From assembly GCA_963747535.1 (NCBI GenBank), contig CAVVFX010000025.1:124001-188000 (forward strand): a DNA stretch of 64,000 nucleotides. The letters are read 5' to 3'. The stretch is from CAVVFX01 sp963747535. Its GTDB lineage: Bacteria > Acidobacteriota > Terriglobia > Bryobacterales > Bryobacteraceae. The position numbers and the translations under genes were made by a program. The notes below the pieces were generated by a model that saw only the letters and a program-made list of their open reading frames with translations, made no database searches and was not told the DNA's origin. Of the stretch, positions 35,875 through 43,939 are shown piece after piece. Position 1 is the first letter of the stretch, and each line of letters begins with the position of its first letter.

Positions 35875-36672
35875 ATGGAACAGAATTTAGCGAGTTGGCA
35901 GCATCCGGTCCGCGCGCGGCTTAAGGCCGGCGAAATCGTTCTGGGCGTGACGATAACCACGCCAAGTATCGAAGCGGCAGCACTGGCCGCAACCTTGGGA
36001 TTCCACTTCCTGTGGGTAGAGATGGAGCATTCCCCAATCACCCTGGAAACGCTCCGCAATATTGTTTTGGCCACGAGGGCTCTGCCCGCCGCCGTGTTTG
36101 CGCGGGTTCCCGTAGTTGAATTGTGGACCGCCAAGCGGGTAATGGATCAGGGCGTTTCGGGCGTCGTCTTTCCCTTTGGATCGTCGCCGGAGTTGGCGCA
36201 CAAGGCGGTATCTGCCTGTCGGTATCCACCGCACGGGAAGCGAGGATCCGGAGCGGGACTGGCGACCTTCACTTGGCCCGACCCACAAAATTACTATGAT
36301 TCGGCCGATCAGAACATGTTTACTGTCGTCATGATCGAAGAAGCCGCAGCCCTCGACCAAATCGACGAAATCGCCGCCACGCCGGGGCTCGATGTACTCT
36401 TCATCGGAACCAGCGATCTTTCGTTCTCGATGGGTTTGCGCGGCCGACAGAATGAGCCGCAACTCCGGGAAGGTATTGCGAAAATCGTTGCCGCGGGACA
36501 AAAGCACGGTAAGTTTCTTGGCCGCCCGGCTAGCGGGCCCGAGCAGATTGCGGAATTCCGCGAGCAGGGCTTCCAGTTCTTCCAGAGTCAAACCGAATTG
36601 GGGTTGATGCGCCTCGGCGCCAAGGCGCTGGGACTGGAACCGGTGCCGCTCAGCATCCGAGCGTTGTATTAG
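35875..36672 (+). CDS. HpcH/HpaI family aldolase
   Basis: A 265-residue class II (metal-dependent) 2-oxo-acid aldolase. Marks: GFHFLWVEMEHSPITLETLR (Glu/His of the active site), VFARVPVVELWTAKRVMDQG, GVVFPFGSSPELAHKAVSACRYPPHGKRGSG, MFTVVMIEEAAALDQIDEIA (metal Glu) and DVLFIGTSDLSFSMGLRG (metal Asp). The family splits 4-hydroxy-2-oxo acids or 2-keto-3-deoxy sugars to pyruvate plus an aldehyde. It is the only cytoplasmic enzyme of the cassette and fits the last step of breakdown of a sugar acid. Gap of 7 bp to the gene before; the TAGTG junction nearly overlaps the gene after. Confidence 0.88.
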   Translation: MEQNLASWQHPVRARLKAGEIVLGVTITTPSIEAAALAATLGFHFLWVEMEHSPITLETLRNIVLATRALPAAVFARVPVVELWTAKRVMDQGVSGVVFPFGSSPELAHKAVSACRYPPHGKRGSGAGLATFTWPDPQNYYDSADQNMFTVVMIEEAAALDQIDEIAATPGLDVLFIGTSDLSFSMGLRGRQNEPQLREGIAKIVAAGQKHGKFLGRPASGPEQIAEFREQGFQFFQSQTELGLMRLGAKALGLEPVPLSIRALY

Positions 36673-36683
36673 TGTTGATCATT

Positions 36684-37757
36684 ATGCCGGCGCTGCGGAT
36701 CGGTCTAGCGTTGTGGCTCTCCTGCGGGTTATTGTCAGGTGAACACATGCTCGTCTATCGCGAGTCCGGGCGGCTCGGCGGATGGCCGGCGAACCATGGT
36801 ATCTGGTCCTGGGGCAACGAAATCCTGGTGGGATTCAGCGCCGCCTATTACAAGGAACAGCCGAATACGCGTCATCAACAGGACCCCACGAAACCGGAGG
36901 AGCCCCGACTCGCCCGCAGCCTCGACGGCGGAAACACCTGGACCATTGAAGCGCCCCGCGATCTGCTGCCGCCTGCGCAGGGCGGCCGCGATCCACAAGA
37001 CCTCGCGCAACCCATGGACTTCCACCGGTCCGGCTTCGCCATGACCTTCCGGTTCCTCGATTCGAATCACGGACCTTCTTTGTTTTGGTTCACCTATGAC
37101 AAAGGCAAAAGCTGGCAAGGTCCCTTTAAGTTCCCGCAATTCGGAAATGGCGTGCTGGCGCGTACGGATTATCTAATCGAGGGTCCGCGCGACGCGCTGA
37201 TCTTTCTGTCGCAATCGAAAACCAACGGTCGCGAAGGACGCCCGTTCTGCGTCCGCACCACCGACGGCGGGCTGAGTTGGGAGTTTATCTCTTATATCGG
37301 CTCCGAACCTCCCGGCTTCGCCATTATGCCCTCGACTGTGCGGCTGGGACCGCGCAAGCTTTTCACCACCGTACGCGTTCACGAGGAAAAGCAAAATCAT
37401 ATCGACGCATTTGTGTCGAATGATGATGCGCGCACCTGGACTGGACTTGGTCCCATCGCCGACACGGGCGAGTTCGGCGGTAATCCTCCCATGCTGCTCA
37501 AACTGCGCGACGGCCGTCTCTGCCTCACTTACGGATATCGCACTCAACCTTACAGTATCCGGGCGCGCCTCAGCCGGGACGGCGAACACTGGGGCGGAAT
37601 CGTCACGATCCGCGATGGCGCGTCCACGTGGGAGGTCGGTTATCCGCGCAGCGTACAACGTCCCGACGGTAAAATCGTTACGGTCTATTATTTCAATGAC
37701 GGACCGCACAATGAGCGGTTCATCGAGGCCAGCATCTGGGATCCGGATAGACCGTAG
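36684..37757 (+). CDS. sialidase-like (BNR) secreted propeller, copy B
   Basis: 357 residues from the ATG at 36684; a GTG at 36672, overlapping the aldolase stop, would add four residues. Signal peptide MPALRIGLALWLSCGLLSG. It parallels copy A along its length: MLVYRESGRLGGWPANHGIW, SLDGGNTWTIE, YDKGKSWQGPFKFP, NDDARTWTGLG, RSVQRPDGKIVTVYYFND. Differences include an added segment after the first blade (HQQDPTKPEEP). Divergent enough to suggest different targets. Confidence 0.82.
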   Translation: MPALRIGLALWLSCGLLSGEHMLVYRESGRLGGWPANHGIWSWGNEILVGFSAAYYKEQPNTRHQQDPTKPEEPRLARSLDGGNTWTIEAPRDLLPPAQGGRDPQDLAQPMDFHRSGFAMTFRFLDSNHGPSLFWFTYDKGKSWQGPFKFPQFGNGVLARTDYLIEGPRDALIFLSQSKTNGREGRPFCVRTTDGGLSWEFISYIGSEPPGFAIMPSTVRLGPRKLFTTVRVHEEKQNHIDAFVSNDDARTWTGLGPIADTGEFGGNPPMLLKLRDGRLCLTYGYRTQPYSIRARLSRDGEHWGGIVTIRDGASTWEVGYPRSVQRPDGKIVTVYYFNDGPHNERFIEASIWDPDRP

Positions 37758-37765
37758 GAGCTTTC

Positions 37766-40033
37766 ATGCATCGTTCTCTATTGTTCGCCGCCGCCACTCT
37801 GTTGGTTGCGTCCGCGGCTGCGCGTACGCTGGATCTGCGCAGTGCATTGGTGGTCGTACGGTCCGGCGATGTGCCTGCGGCCGAGTTGACCGCGGCACGG
37901 ATGTTCGTCGAGGAAGTGGAGAAGCGTACAGGCATTCGATTGGCCACGACCACGCATCACACCAACGGGCAGGCTGCCAACGGGCAGGCTGCGATCGTCA
38001 TTGAAACGGACGGCGTGCCCGGGGGAAAGCCGGATGGCTATCGTCTATTCCTCGATCTGAATCGTCCGGTTATTTCCGCGATGGGCAACGACGCGCGCGG
38101 GACTTTATTCGCCGTCGGACAACTCCTCCGCCGAATCGATTGGGCGAAGGGCCGCCTGAGCATCGATGGCCCCGTCGACATCACCACCGCGCCCGCGTAT
38201 GCCATCCGGGGCCATCAACTGGGCTACCGTACGCAAGCCAACTCCTACGACGCGTGGTCGCCCGCGCAGTTCGAACAATACATCCGCGAACTGACCTGGT
38301 TCGGCGCGAACAGCATCGAAGGCATTCCACTGCATGATGACCGGCCTTCCGCGGTGATGAAGACGCCACGGCGCGAGATGAATCGAGCGATCGGCGAAAT
38401 TTGCAATCGATATGGGTTGGACTACTGGGCGTGGATACCGGCCGATTTCGATCTGAAGGACACCGCCAAACGCGCGCAGTTCCTCGATCGCTGCAATGAG
38501 TTCTTCAAGGATACGCCGACCCTCAGCGGAATCTTTTTCCCCGGCGGCGATCCGGGAAATAATCCACCGGAACTCGTGCTGCCTTTTCTGGAGGACATGG
38601 GCAAACTGCTGATGGCGGCGCATCCGAGGGCTCGCATCTGGCTCTCGCTGCAATGGTTCAATGCCGTACAGATCGATTCGATTTACAGGTACATCGACGA
38701 GCGCCAGCCGGCCTGGTTCGCGGGTCTCGCCGCCGGGCCTTCCAGCCCTCCGCTCGCCGAAACGCGTCGCCGTCTGCCCCGGCAATACAAGCTGCGCGAT
38801 TATCCCGATCTCACGCACAACAAGCTTTGCCAGTATCAGGTACCCGAATGGGACCAGGCCTACGCGCTCACGCTCGGCCGTGAAGCGGTTAACCCGCGGC
38901 CCGCTGAGTTCGCCGCGATCCACCGTCGCACCGCGGGTTACACCGACGGGTTCATCTCCTATTCCGACGGCATTCACGACGATGTCAACAAGACCGTCTG
39001 GAGCGCGCTCAGCTGGGATCCCAATGTGTCCGTGCGCGACATTTTGGTCGATTACGCCCGCGTTTATTTCAGTCCCGTGGTTGCCCAAGCCGCAGCGGAC
39101 GGGATTCTCGCGTTGGAACGTAATTGGCGCGGACCGCTGGTCGATAACGGCGCGGTCGAAGGCACGCTCCTGGCCTGGCAAACCCTCGAAAAGCGCGCCC
39201 CCGAACTGGCCTCCAATTGGCGCTGGCAGATGTGTCTTTTGCGCGCGAATTATGATGCGTACGACCGCCGGCGGCTGATTCGCGAATCGCAACTCGAGGA
39301 CGAAGCCAACCGCGTCCTGCTCAGCGACCCTCCGGCGGAAGCCATGGACCGGGCCACGGCGGTGCTCGAATCCGCCGTTACCGACCGGACCGCGCCCGAG
39401 TTGCGTGACCGCATCATTGAATTGTGCGATCTGCTTTTCCACTCCATCGGCCTGCAATCGAGCGTCAAAAAGTATTACGCCAGCGGTGAAGAACGCGGCG
39501 CGGTGCTCGACTTCATCGATTATCCGCTGAACAACCGCTGGTGGCTCGAGGATCAATTCAAGCTGGTCCAGGCGATGAAATCGGAGGAAGACCAGCGCCG
39601 CAAGCTGCGCGAAATCGCTCTCTGGGAACATCCCGGTCCCGGCAGTTTCTACGACGATATCGGCAATATTGCGAAATCACCGCACGTCATCTCCACACCT
39701 GAGCCGACCTTCTGGTGGTGGGATGAGGGCATGAGCCGCGCGCGTCTTTCGTGGCAAACGACAGTCTGGCCGACATCCATGGTGTACGAAGCGCTGGATC
39801 CGAATGGGACGTACTCGGTCCGTTCAACGGGCCTCAACCAGGCGCTGCTCCGCATCAATGGCGAACGGGTGGATCCGATGAATGACGGCAAAGAGATGAA
39901 GGAGTGGCGCATCGATCCCAGGTTTCTCAAAGACGGCCGTCTGGTGCTGTCCTGGGATCGGCCCACCGACGAGGCCCACTTGAATTGGCGTCAGCGCTCC
40001 CGCCTTGCTGAAGTCTGGCTCATGAAACGGTAA
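37766..40033 (+). CDS. large secreted glycoside-hydrolase-like protein, copy B
   Basis: 755 residues from the ATG at 37766 (GGAG 6 nt upstream). Signal peptide MHRSLLFAAATLLVASAAA. Same layout as copy A: N-terminal alpha/beta domain with MFVEEVEKRTGIR and GNDARGTLFAVGQLLRRIDW, the barrel with YAIRGHQLGYRTQANSYDAW, FFPGGDPGNNPPELV, FISYSDGIHDDVNKTVWSAL. Residues near 70 carry a tandem five-residue repeat (NGQAANGQAA) from a 15-bp DNA duplication at 37962-37991. The C-terminal domain differs from copy A. Closes the cassette; the next gene is on the other strand. Confidence 0.75.
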   Translation: MHRSLLFAAATLLVASAAARTLDLRSALVVVRSGDVPAAELTAARMFVEEVEKRTGIRLATTTHHTNGQAANGQAAIVIETDGVPGGKPDGYRLFLDLNRPVISAMGNDARGTLFAVGQLLRRIDWAKGRLSIDGPVDITTAPAYAIRGHQLGYRTQANSYDAWSPAQFEQYIRELTWFGANSIEGIPLHDDRPSAVMKTPRREMNRAIGEICNRYGLDYWAWIPADFDLKDTAKRAQFLDRCNEFFKDTPTLSGIFFPGGDPGNNPPELVLPFLEDMGKLLMAAHPRARIWLSLQWFNAVQIDSIYRYIDERQPAWFAGLAAGPSSPPLAETRRRLPRQYKLRDYPDLTHNKLCQYQVPEWDQAYALTLGREAVNPRPAEFAAIHRRTAGYTDGFISYSDGIHDDVNKTVWSALSWDPNVSVRDILVDYARVYFSPVVAQAAADGILALERNWRGPLVDNGAVEGTLLAWQTLEKRAPELASNWRWQMCLLRANYDAYDRRRLIRESQLEDEANRVLLSDPPAEAMDRATAVLESAVTDRTAPELRDRIIELCDLLFHSIGLQSSVKKYYASGEERGAVLDFIDYPLNNRWWLEDQFKLVQAMKSEEDQRRKLREIALWEHPGPGSFYDDIGNIAKSPHVISTPEPTFWWWDEGMSRARLSWQTTVWPTSMVYEALDPNGTYSVRSTGLNQALLRINGERVDPMNDGKEMKEWRIDPRFLKDGRLVLSWDRPTDEAHLNWRQRSRLAEVWLMKR

Positions 40034-40088
40034 GTTCTGCCGACGCACGCAGCAATGTTTCATGCAGCATGAGCTCGTGGTCGTTTGC

Positions 40089-40880
40089 TTACGATCCCGG
40101 TTGCGGCGGCGCCTGTACCTGGATCACCACCGTCTCCTGCGGCGAATCGCCGAGGACCTCCAGATGAGCCGGACCCGAGATGAAAACGGTATCCCTTTCT
40201 CCGGCTTGGTAGGTGGTGGTTTTGTCTTTCACGCGAATGGCGCCTCTCCAGACGAACAGCAACCCCTCGCCTCCGGCGCCGACGTCCGCCCCAAAGGTTT
40301 CCCCCTGCTTGAGCATGCGGTGAGCGGCGGCGACTCGCTTGGATCCCATCGCAGGATCGGTAAAGAATCCGTTCTTGTTGGCGAAGTCCACAAACTTCAC
40401 AGCGCCAGGGGTGATGATTCCTTTGGGAGGCGCCGCACCAGGTTTGGATGAATCGCGCGCACCAGTGTAAAGGACCAGGTCGGGGGGAACCTGAAAACTG
40501 ATCATGATAGTGTCCCCCGAGCCTGTTGTGATGGTGCCGTGGATCTGCCCGGACGGCACAAAGGCGCATTGGCCCGCATGAAAGGGGTGCCGGGAGTCAC
40601 CTTGCCGAAGGTCGGCCTGTCCCTGGAGGATCAGAATAGTGTCGTCGGAGTAGTCATGCACGTGCTGCGAGAACTCGCGTCCGTCCTGGGATACGGAGAA
40701 ATTCAAAGTGAGCCGTTTGGCGCCCACGTCCGGCTGCACGACGCGCGTCGAGGTCACTCTTCCCATATGAAACGCCTGGCCTTCGGAGAGCTTGATGACG
40801 CGGACGCTTTGTGCCTCGCCCAAAGGTGCTATCGCCAGAAAGCCCAAGGCGAGCCATCCCATGATCGCTGGTTGGTTCAT
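40089..40880 (-). CDS. secreted bicupin protein
   Basis: 263 residues from the ATG at 40880 (GAGGAG about 9 nt upstream), giving signal peptide MNQPAIMGWLALGFLAIAPL. Two cupin barrels: the first with FSQHVHDYSDDTILILQGQA and FVPSGQIHGTIT (three His and a Glu/Asp set for metal); the second with HRMLKQGETFGADVGAGG, LLFVWRGAIRVKD and SGPAHLEVLGD, less His-rich. Divergent from the isomerase gene with 69 bp between them. It converges on the glycoside-hydrolase-like gene with a 55-bp gap. Function unknown. Confidence 0.8.
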   Translation of the reverse strand: MNQPAIMGWLALGFLAIAPLGEAQSVRVIKLSEGQAFHMGRVTSTRVVQPDVGAKRLTLNFSVSQDGREFSQHVHDYSDDTILILQGQADLRQGDSRHPFHAGQCAFVPSGQIHGTITTGSGDTIMISFQVPPDLVLYTGARDSSKPGAAPPKGIITPGAVKFVDFANKNGFFTDPAMGSKRVAAAHRMLKQGETFGADVGAGGEGLLFVWRGAIRVKDKTTTYQAGERDTVFISGPAHLEVLGDSPQETVVIQVQAPPQPGS

Positions 40881-40949
40881 TGCCTGCAACTCCTCGGCTC
40901 TTCGAGATCGATAGAAGAGCTGTTGTCCAGCGATGCTACCATAATTGCC

Positions 40950-41813
40950 ATGCGTCGCCGGACTCTGTTGCAGTTTGCCGCGCTGGCGGGAATGGCGCAA
41001 TCGAGAGAGGCTTCATTTAAGCTGTCGGTACGAGTGGAGGCTTTATTTCCTGAGTTGGATCTGCGACAGCAGATGGAGAAGGTAGCCAAAGCCGGGTACC
41101 AGGGATTCGAGTTCGGGAACTGGCGCGCAGCCGATGCACGCGAGATCACCAGCCTCAAGAACAAACTGGGATTGGAGTGCGCCTGCATCGTCGGCAATCG
41201 CGGCGTGAATCCCAAGGGCATGGGCCTGTGCAATCCCGCCGAGCGCGAGGCTTTTCTGAGCGAGATTCGAGCTTCGCTCGATGCCGCCAGGGGCTTTGAA
41301 ACGACCCGCCTGGTGGTACTCAGCGGCAACCGCGTGCCCGGGATGCCGCGCCAGCGGCAACACGCCAGCATCGTCGAAGGGCTCAAGCGCGCGCAGGATC
41401 TGGCTGCTCCGCGCGGCGTCACACTGATTGTCGAGGTAGTGAATACGCTCGCGCCGGTGGAACCACTGCACCCGCGGGAGAACCACCTCGACTATTATCT
41501 GGATCATGCACGCGAGGCGTTCGAAATCATCGACGAGGTGTCGAGCCCGTTCGTGAAGGTCCTCTTCGACATCTACCACGTGCAGATCATGGAAGGAAAT
41601 CTGATCGATACCATTCGCCGGAATATTAAGCGGATCGGTCACTTCCATGTGGGCGATGTGCCCGGACGGCACGAACCCGGCACGGGCGAGATCAACTACG
41701 CCAATGTGTTCAAGGCTATTCGCGAGCTAGGATTCCGCGATTTTGTGGCCATGGAGTACGTGCCGTCAAAGGATGCTATGACCACGCTGGCCGAGGTGCG
41801 CCGGCTGGTGTGA
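40950..41813 (+). CDS. hydroxypyruvate isomerase-like TIM-barrel protein
   Basis: 287 residues from the ATG at 40950; the long upstream frame is overlap with the bicupin gene. Short leader MRRRTLLQFAALAGMAQS looks Tat-like, unusual for this family. The barrel shows AP-endonuclease-2/Hyi traits: LRQQMEKVAKAGYQGFEFGN, LIVEVVNTLAP (metal Glu), VKVLFDIYHVQIMEGNL (metal Asp/His), IGHFHVGDVPGRHEPGTGEI and FVAMEYVPS (final Glu). Such enzymes isomerise hydroxypyruvate/tartronate semialdehyde or epimerise ketoses. Location outside the cytoplasm is only inferred from the leader. Confidence 0.82.
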   Translation: MRRRTLLQFAALAGMAQSREASFKLSVRVEALFPELDLRQQMEKVAKAGYQGFEFGNWRAADAREITSLKNKLGLECACIVGNRGVNPKGMGLCNPAEREAFLSEIRASLDAARGFETTRLVVLSGNRVPGMPRQRQHASIVEGLKRAQDLAAPRGVTLIVEVVNTLAPVEPLHPRENHLDYYLDHAREAFEIIDEVSSPFVKVLFDIYHVQIMEGNLIDTIRRNIKRIGHFHVGDVPGRHEPGTGEINYANVFKAIRELGFRDFVAMEYVPSKDAMTTLAEVRRLV

Positions 41814-41920
41814 AGAAACGGTTATGGTGATGAACACAGGTGTTCCAATCGAGACCTTTGTCATAGAAGGCGGCGGAACGCCTGCGCTGCTGTCTCGAGC
41901 GAAAGACAAGGAGATAGAAC

Positions 41921-42937
41921 ATGCGAGGAGCTATTCTGTACGGTCCGCGCGATGTGCGCTTTGAGGAGCGCGACACGCCAAAGATCACCCAGCCGACCGA
42001 TGCCATCATCAGGATCTCGGCCACCTGCGTGTGCGGGTCTGACCTGTGGTCGTACCGCGGCATCAACGTGATTACAAAGCCGACTCCGATGGGGCACGAA
42101 TACTGCGGCATCGTGGAGGAGGTGGGTAGTAAAGTCACCTCCTGCAAGCGTGGCCAGTTCGTCATCGGATCGTTTTTCGCCTCCGACAACACCTGTCCCA
42201 ACTGCGAGGCGGGCTATCAGTCGTCCTGCCGGCAGGCCGAGTTCGTCAGCACTGCGCAGGCGCCGCTGCTTCGCGTCCCTCTCGCGGATGGCACCCTTGT
42301 GGCGACTCCGGAGGTTCCCCCGGACGAGATGATCCCGAGCCTTCTGTCGCTGTCTGACGTGATGGGCACCGGCTGGTTCGCCGCCGACGCAGCGAAGGTG
42401 AGTGCGGGCTCGACGGTGGCAGTCGTCGGTGACGGTGCGGTTGGCCTCCTCGGGGTGCTCTCAGCCCGGCAGATGGGCGCCAACCGGATCATCGCGATGA
42501 GTCGTCACGAGTCGCGGCAGAAGTTGGCCCGCGAGTTCGGCGCGACCGACATCGTGACCGAGCGCGGCGACGAAGGCGTGAGCCGCATCAAGGATCTGAC
42601 CAATGGTATCGGTGCTGACTCAGTGCTGGAGTGCGTTGGCACCCAGGAGTCGATGATGCAGGCGATTCGCGCGACGCGCCCAGGCGGTTACGTCGGCTTC
42701 GTCGGCGTCCCACACGGGGTCGAACTCGACGGCGTGAAGCTGTTCTACTCTCACGTTCACCTCCACGGCGGCCCTGCGCCGGTGCGCCGCTTCCTGCCTG
42801 AGCTAATCGAGCTGGTCTGGAAAGGCAAGATCAATCCCGGCAAGGTCTTCGATCTGACCCTGCCCCTCGACCAGGTAGCCGACGGCTACCGCGCGATGGA
42901 CGAGCGTCGCGCCATCAAAGCTCTGCTATGCCCGTAA
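41921..42937 (+). CDS. zinc-dependent alcohol dehydrogenase
   Basis: 338 residues; AAGGAG before the ATG at 41921. Catalytic-zinc residues Cys38 (CVCGSDLW), His59-Glu60 (PMGHEYCG); structural lobe NTCPNCEAGYQSSC keeps three of the usual four Cys. Nucleotide fold VAVVGDGAVGLLGVLSARQM near 170-190 with SRHESRQKLAREFGA, typical of NADP-leaning enzymes because of the Ser-Arg after the second strand. A medium-chain reductase for alcohols or quinones. First of three closely spaced plus-strand genes with a cupin and a DUF2255 protein, a set that often travels together. Confidence 0.9.
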   Translation: MRGAILYGPRDVRFEERDTPKITQPTDAIIRISATCVCGSDLWSYRGINVITKPTPMGHEYCGIVEEVGSKVTSCKRGQFVIGSFFASDNTCPNCEAGYQSSCRQAEFVSTAQAPLLRVPLADGTLVATPEVPPDEMIPSLLSLSDVMGTGWFAADAAKVSAGSTVAVVGDGAVGLLGVLSARQMGANRIIAMSRHESRQKLAREFGATDIVTERGDEGVSRIKDLTNGIGADSVLECVGTQESMMQAIRATRPGGYVGFVGVPHGVELDGVKLFYSHVHLHGGPAPVRRFLPELIELVWKGKINPGKVFDLTLPLDQVADGYRAMDERRAIKALLCP

Positions 42938-43020
42938 CGCGCTTTGCGCCTTCCGGTCGATGGGCTAGGATACGGGCGATTTAAGGACAAAGACAGCAAA
43001 ACAAGAAAGGGAGTACAGGT

Positions 43021-43416
43021 ATGGAGATCAAAAGGGTTGGCTCTCAGCCGTCCGTGAAAGGACCGGCGGAGTGGTTCGCGGGCACCGTGCGTATCGACCC
43101 TCTTTTCCAGGCGCCCGATCCGGCGTTGGTGCAAGGCGCTAGCGTCACTTTCGAGCCGGGCGGCAGGACTGCATGGCATACGCACCCGCTCGGTCAGACC
43201 CTCATTGTCACGGCCGGCTGCGGCTGGGCTCAGCGCGAAGGCGGCCCGATCGAAGAGATCCGGCCCGGTGATGTGATCTGGTTCGCGCCTGGCGAGAAGC
43301 ACTGGCATGGCGCCACGCCCACCACGGCCATGACGCATATCGCCATACAGGAAAAGCTGGAGGGTAAGGTTGTTGACTGGATGGAACAGGTCAGTGATGA
43401 CCAATATCGGGAGTAG
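43021..43416 (+). CDS. single-domain cupin
   Basis: A 131-residue cytoplasmic cupin behind AGGGAG. It has the full metal pattern: GGRTAWHTHPLGQTLIVTAG (two His), EEIRPGDVIWFAPGEKHWHG (third His). Close to the small cupins that accompany carboxymuconolactone-decarboxylase-like proteins and alcohol dehydrogenases. It lies 83 bp after the dehydrogenase and 45 bp before the DUF2255 gene. Confidence 0.87.
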   Translation: MEIKRVGSQPSVKGPAEWFAGTVRIDPLFQAPDPALVQGASVTFEPGGRTAWHTHPLGQTLIVTAGCGWAQREGGPIEEIRPGDVIWFAPGEKHWHGATPTTAMTHIAIQEKLEGKVVDWMEQVSDDQYRE

Positions 43417-43461
43417 TTTGTGTCCGCCCCTGGCTATAGCAAATTTCGAGGAGGCCCTACG

Positions 43462-43842
43462 ATGACATGGTCCAAAGACGAACTGCGCAGGATCGCAGAG
43501 GCCGATGACCTGCATATTTCACCGTTCCGTGCGGACGGGGTGACGTACGGCACACCGACGTGGATCTGGTCCGTCGCGGTCGACGATGCGTTGTATGTGC
43601 GCGCGTACAACGGGCAGAACTCCCGTTGGTACCAGGCTGCGGTACGGCAGAAGGCGGGGCGGATCACGGCCGCGGGCATGACGAAGGAAGTCACCTTCGA
43701 GCCGGTCGATGGGCCGATCAATGACCGCATCGACGAGGCATACCATGCGAAGTACCACGGCAGCCCGTATCTCAGCCCAATGATCGGCGGCCACGCCCGG
43801 TCCGCAACCGTCCAGGTCATGCCGCGCGAGACGGGTGCCTGA
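43462..43842 (+). CDS. DUF2255 family protein
   Basis: 126 residues from the ATG at 43462, with a perfect GAGGAGG 7 nt upstream; the earlier in-frame GTG lacks one. Family traits: MTWSKDELRRIAEADDLHIS, GTPTWIWSVAVDDALYVRAY, NSRWYQAAVRQKAGRI, and IDEAYHAKYHGSPYLSPMIG. The fold resembles nitroreductase-like flavin split barrels, and the common partner in genomes is the dehydrogenase-cupin pair upstream. A cofactor has not been proven. Confidence 0.85.
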   Translation: MTWSKDELRRIAEADDLHISPFRADGVTYGTPTWIWSVAVDDALYVRAYNGQNSRWYQAAVRQKAGRITAAGMTKEVTFEPVDGPINDRIDEAYHAKYHGSPYLSPMIGGHARSATVQVMPRETGA

Positions 43843-43852
43843 CCGTCGCTCG

Positions 43853-43876
43853 CAGATCACAAAAAACGATGGTCTG
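43853..43876. repeat. R2-related palindromic repeat between convergent genes
   Basis: CAGATCA and TGGTCTG around an A-rich loop; 23 of 24 positions match the inverse of 1424-1447. The following GTCTGCGCCACGG (43872-43884) also occurs in the R2 copy at 30611-30623, tying the two groups together. Confidence 0.75.
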
Positions 43877-43939
43877 CGCCACGGAGTCCTAGTTGGCGAC
43901 ACGGCGGCGAAAATGTACAACCGTACGGGTCGCGAACTC

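Noticed and set aside
37962..37991. Tandem 15-bp duplication, considered as a CRISPR or VNTR
   Set aside because: Only two units, in frame inside a gene (NGQAANGQAA); no spacers.
38105..39631. 508-codon antisense frame
   Set aside because: Antisense shadow of the well-supported glycoside-hydrolase-like gene in GC-rich DNA.
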